A stretch of 64,000 bases of DNA from Bog-756 sp963806455. GTDB taxonomy: Bacteria > Actinomycetota > Acidimicrobiia > Acidimicrobiales > RAAP-2. The notes beneath the pieces are model-generated. The model did no database searches and was not told the origin of the DNA. It saw only the letters and a program-made list of their open reading frames with translations. This document shows positions 46,249 through 56,696 of this stretch, one piece after another. The stretch spans positions 1 to 64,000 of the forward strand of contig CAWDXZ010000006.1 of assembly GCA_963806455.1 (NCBI GenBank). The letters are read 5' to 3'. Numbering within the stretch: position 1 is the first letter of the stretch; every line of letters starts with the position of its first letter. The position numbers and the translations under genes were made by a program.

Positions 46249-47406
46249 ATGGCACGACCGAGGAAGCTCGGGTACGGGGATGGCACCGTCTATCGGGAGG
46301 CGAACGGGATGTGGCGGGGCGAACTCCGCCTCGGGTCCCAACGGCGGCGGGTATCAGGAGTCACCCGCACCGAGGCAGTCGAGCGGTTGGACGAGCTTCG
46401 GGCCAAGGCTGCTGGAGGGCTACCCATCGGTGACGACACCCGGCTCGGCCCGTGGCTCAGCTGGTACACCGACGTGGTGGTGTCGAAGCTGCACGCCAAC
46501 ACCGAGCAGAACTACCGGTGGGCTTTCGATCACCTGAAGCCGCTCCATGGGACGCGACTCCGTGACCTCACCGTGGCCCAGGTCGAAGCACTGCTGGGCC
46601 AGTTGGCTTCGGTGAAGCCGCCGACACCGGCCCAGAGGCGTCGTGGTGGCTACCGACGCCCTCTCGGCAAGTCATCCCTGACGCGGGTGCGAACCTGCCT
46701 GGGGGCGGCGCTGAGTGAAGCCCAACGCCGTGGTCTTGTCGCTCAGAATGTGGCCCAGCTGGCGCTGCTCCCCGCGGCAGCCACCAAGCCAAAGCCGCGG
46801 CGGTCGCTGAGCCAAGTGGAAGCCCGGAGACTGCTGAAGGCGGCGACCGGTAGACGGGACGAAGCCCTCTACCTGGTGGCGATCATGCTGGGACTCCGGC
46901 CGGGTGAAGTCCTTGGGCTGTCATGGAGGGCGGTCGATCTGCACGGCCAAACCCTCGATGTCTTCCACGCGATTCAGCGCCTGCCTGGGGGCAAGCTGGT
47001 CATCGGTCCTCCGAAGAAGAACAGCTACCGCACGTTGCGGCTCCCGCCCGACGTTGTCGACGCCCTTCGTGCCCATGCTGTCCAGCAGAAGAGGGACCAG
47101 CTGGCCGCCCCGGTGTGGGACGACCACAACCTGGTGTTCCCCTCGGCCATCGGGACACCCATGGACCCGTCCAACCTGCGGAGGTCAGTCCGGGAGCTGT
47201 GCGTCGAGGCTGGTGTGGAACCGATCGCCCCCAACGAACTCCGGCACTCAGCCGGGAGTCTGCTGGTTGCTGCTGGCGTGCCGCTCCAAGAGGTGGCGGA
47301 CATGCTGGGTCACCGAGATATTCGGATGCTGGCCCAGGTGTATCGCCACAAGCTCGGCGGCGTGGTCGACGTGAGGGAGGGCCAAGCCAAGATGCTCCAG
47401 AGGTGA
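46249..47406 (+). CDS. Tyrosine-type site-specific integrase
   Basis: The 385-residue recombinase integrates and excises the element at tRNA-Val(GAC). An AP2-like/arm-binding N-terminus (YGDGTVYREANGMWRGELRL) and SAM-like core-binding domain (to about 185) precede the catalytic domain. That domain has Arg217 in GLRPGEVLGL, PNELRHSAGSLL with Arg332, MLGHRDIRM with the His and Tyr365 in QVYRHKLGG. The first position of the usual HxxR is Asn here, which some actinobacterial integrases also show. ATG 46249 is supported by CTGGAGG; three AAGTGCCCCA repeats lie just upstream and may regulate it. Confidence 0.95.
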   Translation: MARPRKLGYGDGTVYREANGMWRGELRLGSQRRRVSGVTRTEAVERLDELRAKAAGGLPIGDDTRLGPWLSWYTDVVVSKLHANTEQNYRWAFDHLKPLHGTRLRDLTVAQVEALLGQLASVKPPTPAQRRRGGYRRPLGKSSLTRVRTCLGAALSEAQRRGLVAQNVAQLALLPAAATKPKPRRSLSQVEARRLLKAATGRRDEALYLVAIMLGLRPGEVLGLSWRAVDLHGQTLDVFHAIQRLPGGKLVIGPPKKNSYRTLRLPPDVVDALRAHAVQQKRDQLAAPVWDDHNLVFPSAIGTPMDPSNLRRSVRELCVEAGVEPIAPNELRHSAGSLLVAAGVPLQEVADMLGHRDIRMLAQVYRHKLGGVVDVREGQAKMLQR

Positions 47407-47583
47407 TCCCCGCCTTCCAACATTACCCCCGTACGCTCCCAGACGTGGTGCTGAAGACTGTCCACACCCCCTGTTCTGCTGTGAGGCTGACCAGATGACA
47501 GTGAGCACCCAGTTCGCCCTCGATCTTCCTCTCGGACACCGAGTGTCGGCGTCAGGGTATGAGCCGACCTAGGGTCAGGGTCT

Positions 47584-47898
47584 ATGGCAGTCCCAGGACC
47601 CCCCGATCAACCGCAAATCTTCATCGAGCCAGCTCAAATGGCAGGTGTATGGGCGAATTATGCCCGAGTGTCTCACAGCCCCTTTGAGTTCACGCTCGAC
47701 TTCACCCGCTTAGATTTTGGCGTGAATCCGCCCAACGGGGTGGTGGTCGCCCGAGTGTCCGTCTCGCCCTTGTTCGTGACACAATTGATTTCGGCGTTAA
47801 CTGAGCAGTGGTCCCAATATGCTGAAAGCTCTTTCCCACCGGAGGCTCGCGGTGCCACAGATCAAGGAAAACAAGACCCTGACGGTCCTGCCGCCTAA
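47584..47898 (+). CDS. DUF3467 domain protein
   Basis: The 104-residue protein matches DUF3467: IFIEPAQMAGVWANYARVSH, PFEFTLDFTRLDFG, VVVARVSVSPLFVTQLISAL. These are small proteins of unknown function, common in mobile elements. ATG 47584 is the natural start. Its end overlaps the antitoxin-like gene by 47 bases in another frame. Confidence 0.85.
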   Translation: MAVPGPPDQPQIFIEPAQMAGVWANYARVSHSPFEFTLDFTRLDFGVNPPNGVVVARVSVSPLFVTQLISALTEQWSQYAESSFPPEARGATDQGKQDPDGPAA

Positions 47899-48142
47899 GA
47901 CTGCCAACGAGTCCGAAACGGCTTGGACGGACACGTGGAAGGCCACAGAAGAGGCCCGGACGACCGCGAGGCCCTACTCCCGGGAGAAGTTCCAGAGCGA
48001 GCTGAACAGAATCGGGCGGCGCATCACAGACGAGATAAGCAGCCAGCCCGACGAAGTACAACGCCTCCGCGCAGGAATCAAAGAAGCCGACGAAGGCAAG
48101 ATGCGTCCGCTCCGGCGGACCCGCGGGTCGAAGTCCGGCTAG
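47852..48142 (+). CDS. Antitoxin-like small protein
   Basis: GTG 47852 has GGAGG seven bases upstream. The 96-residue product is charged and helical (NESETAWTDTWKATEEARTT, EKFQSELNRIGRRITDEISS), with no clear DNA-binding fold. The position just before a RelE-like gene makes it the probable antitoxin, but this is inferred from order only. It ends with TAG at 48142, overlapping the toxin-like frame. Confidence 0.6.
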   Translation: MPQIKENKTLTVLPPKTANESETAWTDTWKATEEARTTARPYSREKFQSELNRIGRRITDEISSQPDEVQRLRAGIKEADEGKMRPLRRTRGSKSG

Positions 48143-48465
48143 TCGAGTCAGCTTGGGCAGAGCGCGATCGGTTACGACGTGGAGACCGGTCAGCTTGGCA
48201 GAAGCTAAACGAGTTGACGGATGTCCTGAGGGACAATCCCAGTATTGGCTACGAACTTGCAGACGAATGGGCCGGGTATCGTGCGGTGCACATCGGAAAC
48301 GACAGGTACCGAGTGATCTGGCGAATTGACCCGCCTGAAGAGGACTACACCCGCGCCGAAGGCTGCCAGGTGGTCCCGGTCGTCGTTGTTCGCATAGGCC
48401 CCAAGACCAACATGATGGGCAAGTCCATCTATGACGTAGCTCCATCGCCTGATCTGCCGGGATGA
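48127..48465 (+). CDS. RelE/ParE-like toxin, start not resolved
   Basis: From about 48127 the frame codes VEVRLVESAWAERDRL, LTDVLRDNPSIGYELADEW, GYRAVHIGNDRYRVIWRI and VVVVRIGPKTN, matching the RelE/ParE toxin core including the basic and aromatic residues near the end. RelE types cut mRNA at the ribosome; ParE types hit gyrase. No ATG, GTG or TTG lies in frame just before the conserved start. An indel near 48110-48125 that would connect it to ATG 48101 is likely. Confidence 0.65.
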   Translation, partial: VEVRLVESAWAERDRLRRGDRSAWQKLNELTDVLRDNPSIGYELADEWAGYRAVHIGNDRYRVIWRIDPPEEDYTRAEGCQVVPVVVVRIGPKTNMMGKSIYDVAPSPDLPG

Positions 48466-48558
48466 CCAGAGTGAGATTAGATCGGGCGATCCCCTAGTCA
48501 GTGGACTTGGGTGGTGCTGATGGTGACCTGTGGCAGTGGTGCGGCTGCCCGGTCCATG

Positions 48559-48758
48559 TCACGGGGGCAGCGTGGGCGCTCCGTCGAGCAGATCGGCAAA
48601 CGCCACCAGATCGGCGCTCAGCGCGGCGGCGGGACGTCCGGTCGCCGGTAGGCGCTGGGTGACCTCACGGAGCTGGTGGGCGAGCTGGTGACCGCTCTCG
48701 GGCGGTCAGAGTGCGCCCGTCGGGGGCCTCGACTCAGCACTTGGCGGACATCGGTCAC
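48559..48758 (-). CDS. Very small hypothetical protein, frameshifted
   Basis: GTG 48758 overlaps the preceding stop (GTGA). The start reads VTDVRQVLS; the plausible continuation in other frames is PDGRTLTARERS, then QLAHQLREVTQRLPATG and ADLVAFADLLDGAPTLPP with TGA at 48559. Two single-base shifts are needed to join these. About 66 residues, helical, unknown function. Confidence 0.4.
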
Positions 48759-49038
48759 CGGCTCACCTCTACGGTCCGGCCCACGATGGCGACGATGGCG
48801 GCGAGCAGATCGGCGGCGTCGGTGTCTTCCGGGATCGGATCGACGCTGCCGGGTGCCCTGACGGCGGGGGTTGCCACGTCGAGCGGACGGAATCCCATCG
48901 ACGTGGTAGTCCCAGGGCTGCGGGGCGGTGTCGTCCAAGGCGTCAGCCACGGCCTGGAGGTCATCGGCCAGCGGGGCCGCCCTCGGCGGCGATCTGGGTC
49001 AGCTGGTAGGCGACCTGACGGCGTTCGGCGTTGGTCAC
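48755..49038 (-). CDS. Small hypothetical protein, frameshifted
   Basis: GTG 49038 begins MTNAERRQVAYQLTQIAAE. After a shift near 48970 it continues LADDLQAVADALDDTAPQPW and DYHVDGI. After another shift near 48890 it continues LDVATPAVRAPGSVDPIPED and TDAADLLAAIVAIVGRTVEV, ending with TGA at 48755. Joined length is about 94 residues. Coupled by GTGA to the next small gene. Function unknown. Confidence 0.45.
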
Positions 49039-49081
49039 CTAGAGGTCGCCTAGGCCATGACGATCAGGGTGTCTAGGTCCA

Positions 49082-49354
49082 TCAGTCCGGCGCTCCCAAG
49101 GCGGCTGGATCGGGCGCTGTGGTTACTTCTCCGGGCCTGGAGCAGTTACGGGGACCGATTGGCCCACCCCTCAGCATTTCCATGATGTCGGCGGCCACCA
49201 CGTCGAGCGGGAGGTCAAGGTCCTCGGCCACCAGGGCCACCACGTCATGCACGGCGTCGCCTCGGCGGCTCTGAATCCCGGCATGGCGGCGCACCGACAG
49301 GGCCACGGACAGCTTCCGAAGGCCGACCTGGAGCTGGTCGAGGTCGGGGGCCAT
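49082..49354 (-). CDS. Small hypothetical protein
   Basis: ATG 49354 overlaps the stop of the upstream HTH gene (ATGA). The 90-residue product contains LDQLQVGLRKLSVALSVRRH and VVALVAEDLDLPLDVVAADI, helical and without a known domain. The overlap marks a translationally coupled run of small minus-strand genes. Confidence 0.55.
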   Translation of the reverse strand: MAPDLDQLQVGLRKLSVALSVRRHAGIQSRRGDAVHDVVALVAEDLDLPLDVVAADIMEMLRGGPIGPRNCSRPGEVTTAPDPAALGAPD

Positions 49355-49710
49355 CAGTCGGTGTCCACCACCAGCCAGAGGTCCAGTGATCCAGCCGAGG
49401 GGTGGGGCTTCCATGACCAGCTCACGTCATCGGCCCGCACGATCTCACCACAGGCCGGACACCGTACGCGGTGCTGCTCGGCCAAGACGGCTCGCACGTC
49501 TCGGGAGATGACCGACTCTGACACCTGGAGCTTGGCAGCCATGCGGCGCTGAGCACCTCGGCCCAGGCCATTGGCCCGGATTAGCTTGGCCACCTCGGCC
49601 CGACGCTCCAGGGCCTGATCCTGGCGCTCGCGGTTATACCGCCGACGACCTCCTGCCGCGTTCCAGGGGTTGTCGGCCCATGCCCGGCCCGGCTGGCGTG
49701 CTCCGCTCAT
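49354..49710 (-). CDS. Helix-turn-helix protein with CxxC segment
   Basis: The 118-residue protein has a likely HTH at about residues 55-75 (QRRMAAKLQVSESVISRDVR) after a basic helix. The C-terminal part holds RCPACGEIVRADD. It probably binds DNA and may govern the small-gene run it heads. ATG 49710 is the first start. No partner or operator could be identified. Confidence 0.65.
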   Translation of the reverse strand: MSGARQPGRAWADNPWNAAGGRRRYNRERQDQALERRAEVAKLIRANGLGRGAQRRMAAKLQVSESVISRDVRAVLAEQHRVRCPACGEIVRADDVSWSWKPHPSAGSLDLWLVVDTD

Positions 49711-50084
49711 CGGCGGAAACCACTCTCTGGCTCATGGTGGGCGCGATCACCGGCATGGCGCTGGGGCTGAAACGCCGCGCTGCGCTCGGGTCCAGTCGTG
49801 CTAAGTGTCACCTTTCCAGTGATAGCCGGACCGTACCGTCAGGGGTGGGGATCGGGGCGGTGTCACGATCACGGAGCTGACCACCTGCCTCGGTGCGATC
49901 GGTCAAGCCCATATCCACCGGACAGCCTGAACCCAGCAGCAAGGCGTGACGAATGGGTGAGCGGCGAAGCCTAGGAGTAGGTAAAGGCCCCATCGGCTCC
50001 CTCAGGTCGTGCTCCGGCAGGTTTGGGAGGCGGTCAAAGGAGTTTCTGATTTGCAGCCAGCCTCAGGAGCGAGGATGGTGGGCT
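49711..50084. other. Intergenic stretch without a convincing gene
   Basis: These 374 bases lie between two minus-strand genes. A 61-codon minus-strand frame at 49808-49993 has no recognisable feature. The promoter of the HTH-headed run is expected near 49711-49800. Confidence 0.45.
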
Positions 50085-50363
50085 TCAGCTATTGGCTGGA
50101 GGCGGCTTGGCTTGGCCTTCCCTGCAGGCTTCGTCTTCGACGGCCTGCTTCTCGACGGCGTCCAGCTGCTGCTGGGTGGGCTTGAACCCGTCGCCCCACC
50201 ACCACGGCCTGCCCGACTTCAGCATCTCGTCGGTCAGCACGAAGTCGACAGGGGCATCCTCAGGGATCAGCCCAGCCAGGACCTGCTGGACGTGCAGATG
50301 CACCCGTTCCACCCGCTCATTGGACTCCCTCTTCCGGGTGTCCTGGTCTTTTTCCTCAGCCAT
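50085..50363 (-). CDS. Small charged hypothetical protein
   Basis: The 92-residue protein is hydrophilic: RVERVHLHVQQVLAGLIPED, FVLTDEMLKSGRPWWWGDGF, QQQLDAVEKQAVEDEACREG. No domain is recognised. It begins 37 bases after the hsdR stop on the same strand, so it may be transcribed with the restriction locus. Confidence 0.6.
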   Translation of the reverse strand: MAEEKDQDTRKRESNERVERVHLHVQQVLAGLIPEDAPVDFVLTDEMLKSGRPWWWGDGFKPTQQQLDAVEKQAVEDEACREGQAKPPPANS

Positions 50364-50399
50364 GACCCCCCACCTTTACCCCCGTCGGGCGGTTCGTGT

Positions 50400-53373
50400 C
50401 TAGGCGCGAGCCTTCTGGTACACCGCCTGGGCGTAGAGGTCCATCAGCGCCTCCTGAAACTCCTCGTCATCGAGGACCCGTTTGAAGATCGCCTCGTTGT
50501 CATCCATCCGCCCGACGACGGTACCGCATGAAACATGCCGGTCGAACACCAGCCGGAAGTTCTCGATCGTGTTGTTCTGCGCTTGGCCGCCACGTCGGGA
50601 TCGGCAGCCAGGTCTCCTCGAACTGGTCGAAGAGCAGCTGGTCGCGCTCGTCGAGGTTCAGCCCGAACCGCTCGTTCAGCTCGTCGACGATCTGGGACAG
50701 CGGCTCGATGTCAGGTTTCTGTTGGCTACCACGGCCTTCGCCGAAGATGCTCTTGACCTCGCCGTGTCGGCATCCAGCGACAGCGAACCCTCGAAGGTGA
50801 TCTCGCTGCGAGGTGGGTCAGCTCGACCTCGGTGCCGAGGTCGAGCCGCTCGACGGTGGCTTCGTCCCGCAGCCGCGAGGCCAGCGCCCGGCAGTAGCTG
50901 TAGTCCCGCTCCAGCTTGGAGTCCCCGAAGGAGACGACCTGGGAGAGGAACGAGTAGGTGCGGACGAACTTGTCCAGGGCGTCCTTGAAGCCGAGCCGAT
51001 CCTCCTCGGCGAGCTCCTTGAACCGCTCGACCGCCGGGTCGAGGAGGGCATAGAGCGGCCGTGGTCCTTGGCCTCCGTCATGGTCACCAGAAGCGCGACG
51101 GTGGCCTCGATCTCCTCGATCCGGAGCACGTCGAAGTCGTCGAGTGGCTGCGGGTGTCCCAGAGGAGGTTCGGGTCGGTCGGCGGGGCGACGGTCCGCCC
51201 GTAGTACGGCTCGAAGGCCTTCATGATGTCCTCGGTCTCGTTGCGGAAGTCGAGGACGAAGGTGGAGTCCTTGCCGGGGTGGATGCGGTTGAGCCGGGAG
51301 AGGGTCTGGACGGCATTGAGCCCGGTGAGCACCTTGTCCACGTACATGGTGTGGAGCAGCGGCTGGTCGAAGCCGGTCTGGAACTTCTCGGCCACGATCA
51401 GCACCTGGTAGTCGTCGCCACCGAACTGCTCGGCCGTCTGGGACTCGGGGAACCCGTTCATCTGTGGCTCGGTGTAGGTCAGCCCCTTGTCGATCACCTT
51501 GCCCGAGAAGGCCACCAGCGCGGCCAGGTCGGCGTACTTCTTCTTGGCGATGTAGGTGTCGATGGCCTGCTTGTAGCGCACAGCGTGGAGCCGGGACGAG
51601 GTGACCACCATGGCCTTGGCCTGCCGCCGATCTTGGCGGCGGTGTGCTTCGGAAGTGCTCGACGATGATCTCGGCCTTCTGGGCCAGGTTGGAGGGGTGG
51701 AGGGACACGAACCGGGCGATGGCCCGCCGGGCCTTGGGGGCCTCGTAGGCGGGGTCGTCGGCGACGGCCTTCTCGATCCGCCAGTAGGTCTGGTAGGTCG
51801 TGTAGTTGGCCAGCACGTCGAGGATGAAGCCCTCCTCGATGGCCTGGCGCATGGAGTAGAGGTGGAACGGCTCGAACGTCCTGGTCTCGGCGTGCCAGGT
51901 GCCGAACATCTCCAGGGTCCTGGCCTTCGGGGTGGCGGTGAAGGCGAAGAACGAGAGGTTCGCCTGCTTGCCCCGGGCGCCGACGGCCTTCGCCAGGGCC
52001 TCTTCGACCGGGTCGATGGCTTCGGCGATGAACCCGGCGTCCTCGGCCTCGGCGGCGGTCAGTTCCTGCTCCTCGGTCGCACCGAGGACCAGTCGGAGGT
52101 CCTTGGCTGCCTCGCCGGTCTGGGAGGAGTGGGCCTCGTCCACGATCACGGCGTAGCGGCGGGCCGGAAGCTCGCCGACCTTGTCGAGACGAAGGGGAAC
52201 TTCTGGAGGGTGGTGATGATGATCCGGGCCTGCTCGCCGGCCAGGGCCTCGGCGAGCTGGTTCGAGTCCTTGTCGATCTTCACCACCACGCCCCGGGCGT
52301 GCTCGAACTGGTAGATCGTGTCCTGGAGCTGGCGGTCGAGGACCACCCGGTCGGTGATCACGATCACCTTGTCGAAGACCTTGGTGTCGGTGGCGTCGTG
52401 GAGGTTGGAGAGCCGGTGGGCCGTCCAGGCGATGGTGTTGGACTTGCCCGACCCGGCCGAGTGCTCGACCAGGTAGCTCTGCCCGGCCCCGTTGTCTTTG
52501 GCGTCGGCCTCCAGCTTCAGCACGGCGTCCCACTGGTGGTAGCGGGGGAAGATCACCACTCTCGGCTGCCTCTGCGGGCCGCTAGCGAGCCTCCTGGCGG
52601 GCCGCTCGACGTGGATGAACCGGGCCAGGAGGTCCATCCAGGCGTCCCTGGCCCAGACCCGCTCCCAGAGGTAGGAGGTGCGGTGCCCGTCGGGGTTCGG
52701 AGGGTTGCCCGTCCCGCCGTCGTGACCGAGGTTGAAGGGCAGGAACCGGGTGTCTTGCCCGGCCAGCTTGGTCGTCATGGCCACGGTCGGGGTCGACGGC
52801 GAAGTGGACGAGCGCCCGGCGGGCCAGGGTGACGTTGCCGGGTCCCGGTCCTCGCGGTACTGCTTGATGGCGTGCTCGATGGTCTGGTTGGTCAGCGGGT
52901 TCTTCAGTTCGGCGGTGGCGGTCGGGATGCCGTTGACCAGCAGGGCCAGGTCGATCGTCTTGTGTGAGCCCGGCTCGTAGGGGAACTGGCGGGTGACGGT
53001 CACCCGGTTCGCGTCGTAGAGGGTCCTGAGGGCCTCGGTGAGGCCGTGTGCGGGCTTGAAGAAGGCCAGCTGGATCGTGACCCCGAGGTCCACGACGCCG
53101 TGGCGTAGAACATCCACGGTGCCCCGGTTGTCGAGCTCGGCGGCCAGGCGCTTGGCGAACCTCGTCTGGGCGGCATCAGGGTCGTTGCCGTAGCGACCGA
53201 GGAGGTCGGCTCCACTCCTTGGGCTGGGTGGCGCCGATGAAGGCGAACAGCTCGGCGGTGTCGAGGCCGAGCACGGCGTCGAAGTTGGACGGGAGCGACT
53301 TGAGGTAGCCGCCGTCGGTCAGGAGGGACTCCTCGATGGCGTCCTCGAAGACCTCGCTCGGTGCGGCTTCATG
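50400..53373 (-). pseudogene. hsdR: Type I restriction enzyme R subunit HsdR, multiple frameshifts
   Basis: Joined, about 990 residues. The order is the N-terminal nuclease domain (LALLVNGIPTATAELKNPLT with the ELK of the D-ExK site), then SF2 helicase motifs. Those are SAGSGKSNTIAWTAHRL (Walker A), VIVDEAHSSQTGE (DEAH), FFAFTATPK and FQTGFDQPLLHTMYVDK with LSRLNRIHPGK. The C-terminal domain ends YAQAVYQKARA and TAG at 50400. HsdR uses ATP to translocate and cut unmodified DNA. At least six single-base shifts break it, without in-frame stops in the joined reading. Its ATG overlaps the hsdS stop, but the conserved sequence resumes only after a shift right at the start. Confidence 0.85.
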
Positions 53374-54584
53374 CCGCGACTCCGGAGATCTCGAGTTCGC
53401 CGGTGACGGCCGCGGTGATCAGGGCCTGGCGGTGCTCACCAAGAGGCCGACTTGACGCTTCCATGGCGATCGCAATTAGGCAAACGTTGACTCTCCTCGG
53501 CCACGAACGTTCGACGAGATCTGCTTGTTGCCTATGATCGTCACTGGGCGGCACGCAGACACGCTTGAGATCCCAGATGTTCAGACCTTTGATAGTTGCT
53601 CCAGTGATCCTGCTGATCGCACCTGTTGGCGGACCGCAGCCGACCGAAGTAACGAAGTTGAAACCACTTGGGTGAGTACGTCGTGAGCGGTGGGCACGCT
53701 TGCCACATCCTGCGTGATGTTCGCACCCTCGAGTTCTGGTGGCACTAGCTCCACGTCGCCGATACCACCACGGATTGCAAATGACGAGGTCATCTGCTCG
53801 TGGAGTCGAGCACGAGCGACGGTGCTTATCGATCTCGGGGGTCGTGTCGAGTTCCAAGCTGTCCGGCGAGACCGCTGGGCCAGCCACATCACCTCCGTTT
53901 GACGAGCGGCACCCCGTCAGGGACGTCAGGGCCCGGGAGCACGATTCCATACATGATTGGCCGTCCATCTGCATCGTTACGGTATCATCAGTGGTCACCC
54001 TGATCTCGCTTGACTCCAGATGACATCATTCGTCGAAGCTCGTCGCAGGAAGCTCTCTTCGAGGAACTCGATCATCCGCTGCTTCTTCTCGATGAGGGCG
54101 TCGATGCGGGCGGTCTCGGCGTCGAGGTAGTCGGCGATGGCGCGCTGGGTGGCGAGGGGTGGGACATTCACACTGATGGCAGGGAACTCGTCCCACGGCA
54201 GGTCCCACTGCGAGGGTCGGATGCCTTTGATCGCGCCCGTACTCCGCTATCAAGGGTGCCGAGCGAAGGAGGTCGTGCATGAACCGACTGTCAACGTCGC
54301 TGATTCGGCGGCCGACGAAATAGGCTGGCCTGACGATCCCCTCGTAGTCGGATACACCGATAGACCGCCATGCCAGGTCTTCACCTTGTTCAAGACGAGG
54401 TCGCCGGGTCGCACAACTTTGTAGGTCGTCAGGTCGGCGCTGAGTTTGTCGAAGTTGGCGTCACGACCCTCGCGAGGGGCTACTCGAAGATCGCGGTCCA
54501 CGGACAACGGTGGTAGGTCAGGCCGACTCCGCTCCTCAACTCGCCCGATACAGGGCGTCGCAGAGGCACCGAAGACCACGTCAC
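53369..54584 (-). pseudogene. hsdS: Type I restriction specificity subunit HsdS, multiple frameshifts
   Basis: GTG 54584 (overlapping the hsdM stop) begins MTWSSVPLRR, a common HsdS start. Then come VEERSRPDLPPLSVDRDLRV and RPGDLVLNKVKTWHGGLSVY (first target-recognition domain), and LDAETARIDALIEKKQRMIE in the conserved helical spacer near 54060-54130. A second recognition domain follows (GGDVAGPAVSPDSLELDTTP, IKGLNIWDLKRVCVPP), and the end reads AVTGELEISGVAA. It dictates the DNA sequence recognised by the complex. Several shifts separate the pieces. About 400 residues when joined. Confidence 0.8.
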
Positions 54585-56565
54585 TCGGTCACCTCGCCCA
54601 GCAGTTCCTGGATCTCGGCTTCCAGGCCTTGATCTCAGCGTCAATCTCGGCCAGGGGCCGGGGTGGGACGTACTTGTAGAAGTGACGGGTGAGTGGGATC
54701 TCGTACCCGATCTTCGTCTTGTCGTAGTCCACCCAGGCGTCGTCGACGTAGGGCAGCACCTCTGCGGCCATGTAGTCCTCGACCGCGGTCCGGTACTCGA
54801 CGGACGCCAGGCGCTCCGTGGGGTCTGCCTCCCACGTGACCGGCACGTCGGGCAGCGGGACGTTCTCGTTGTCCCGCAGGTCCGGGTCCGGCTCCGGCTC
54901 GCCCTTCCGGTTGGTCACCACCGGGGCTTCCGGGTCCGTCACGGCGAGGACATCCCAGAGTGCCTTCTCGATGGCCTTCGGGACCGTGCCCGAGCTTCTT
55001 CGCCAGAACCTTCTGGTCCGTCGTCCGCCGTGCCCACCAGGGCGCTCACAGAGGCCTCCACGGCCTTCCTGTCGTCCTCGTCGAGCTTGGCCCACTGCTT
55101 GGTCTCGGCCACCAGACCCAGGGTCTCGGCGGTCACCTCCCACCGCAGCCGCAGCGGGCGCTCGACGGTGATCCGCTGAAAGCCGAAGGCCTCGTTGGGG
55201 AAGATCTTCACCTCTCGCCTTCGTGAAGTCCCCGTACAGCCGGGTGATCTCGTCGATCTGGTCGTCGCTGATCTCCTTGCGCTTCTCCCCCAGGCTCTTG
55301 CGCATCTTGACCCAGTAGTCCCGGGCGTCGACCAGCTGCACCTTGCCCCGCGTTCCGGTGGCTTGCGGTTGGTCACGATCCAGAAGTAGGTCGAGATGCC
55401 GGTGTTGTAGAACAGCTGGTCGGGAGGGCGACGACGGCCTCCAGCCAGTCGTTCTCGATGATCCAGCGCCGGATCTCGGACTCCCCCGATCCGGCCGCCC
55501 CGGTGAAGAGCGGCGAGCCGTTGAAGACGATGGCGATCCGGCTCCCCCGTCCTCGGCGGCTTCATCTTGGAGATCATGTGCTGGAGGAACAGGAAGCTGC
55601 CGTCGTTGATGCGGGGCAGCCCGGCACCGAACCGCCAGCGAACCCGAGCTTCTCGTGCTCGGTCCTGACTGCGTCTTCGACCTTCTTCCACTCCACCCGA
55701 AGGGGGATTGGCGAGCATGTAGTCGAAGGTCCGGCCTTTGTGCCCGTCCTCGCTGAAGGAGTTGCCGCACACGATGTGGGAGGCGTCCTGGCCCTTCAGC
55801 ATCATGTCGGACCGGCAGATGGCGTAGGTCTCGTCGTTGAGCTCCTGGCCGAAGACCTCCAGCCGGGCAGTGGGGTTGAGGGAGCGGAGGTGGTCCTCGG
55901 CGACCGACAGCATGCCGCCGGTGCCACAGGCCGGGTCGAAGATGGTCTTGATCGCACCGGGGTCGGTCAGGATGTCATCGTCCTCGGCGAACAGGAGGTT
56001 CACCATCAGCCGGATGACCTCGCGGGGGGTGAAGTGCTCACCGGCCGTCTCGTTGGACAGTTCGGAGAACCGCCGGATCAGTTCCTCGTAGAGGTAGCCC
56101 ATCTCGAGGTTGGACACCACGTCCGGGTGGAGGTCGATGTCGGCGAACTTGGCGATCACCTGGTAGAGCAGGTTCGCCTTGTCGAGCCGGGTGATCTGGG
56201 TGTCGAAGTCGAACTTGTCGATGACCTCACGGGCACCCGGGTGAAGCCGGCGATGTAGCCCCGAAGGTTCCCGGCGATCTGGCCGGGGTCATCGAGGAGC
56301 CGGCTGGAAGTCGAGCGGGGAGGTGTTGAAGAACTGCTCCTTGGCCACGCCCTCCAGCACCGGGTCGACGTTCTCGACCTTGCCCTTCAGCTTGGCAGCG
56401 CTCCAGCACCGCCGCCTTGGTGGGCTCCAGGACGCAGTCAAGGCGGCGGAGGACGGTCAGCGGAAGGATGACCTTGCCGTACTCGGACTGCTTGTAGTCG
56501 CCCCGGAGCAGGTCGGCGACCGACCAGATGAAGGCGGCATGGTTCTTGATGGTGGTCTCGGCCAT
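54581..56565 (-). pseudogene. hsdM: Type I restriction methyltransferase subunit HsdM, multiple frameshifts
   Basis: ATG 56565 starts MAETTIKNHAAFIWSVADLL, the HsdM helical domain. The methyltransferase core has AGEHFTPREVIRLMVNLLFA, motif I FDPACGTGGMLSVAEDHL and motif IV in the form ANPP followed directly by a shift (ANPPF expected). The C-terminal part is near 54600-55000. It methylates adenine in the HsdS target using S-adenosylmethionine. Three or more shifts are present (near 56390, 56220, 55715 and further down). First gene of the hsdM-hsdS-hsdR order. Confidence 0.85.
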
Positions 56566-56696
56566 AGGGCTTCCCCGCTTTGCTCGTCGTCCTGGGCAGC
56601 TGACGCCGCCACGTCGGACTCAGGCTACTGAGGTGGACCCAGGATGTGGTGTTACTCGGAAGGGTGCCAGCGCCGTGACGCCTGCTGGTCAGGGTC

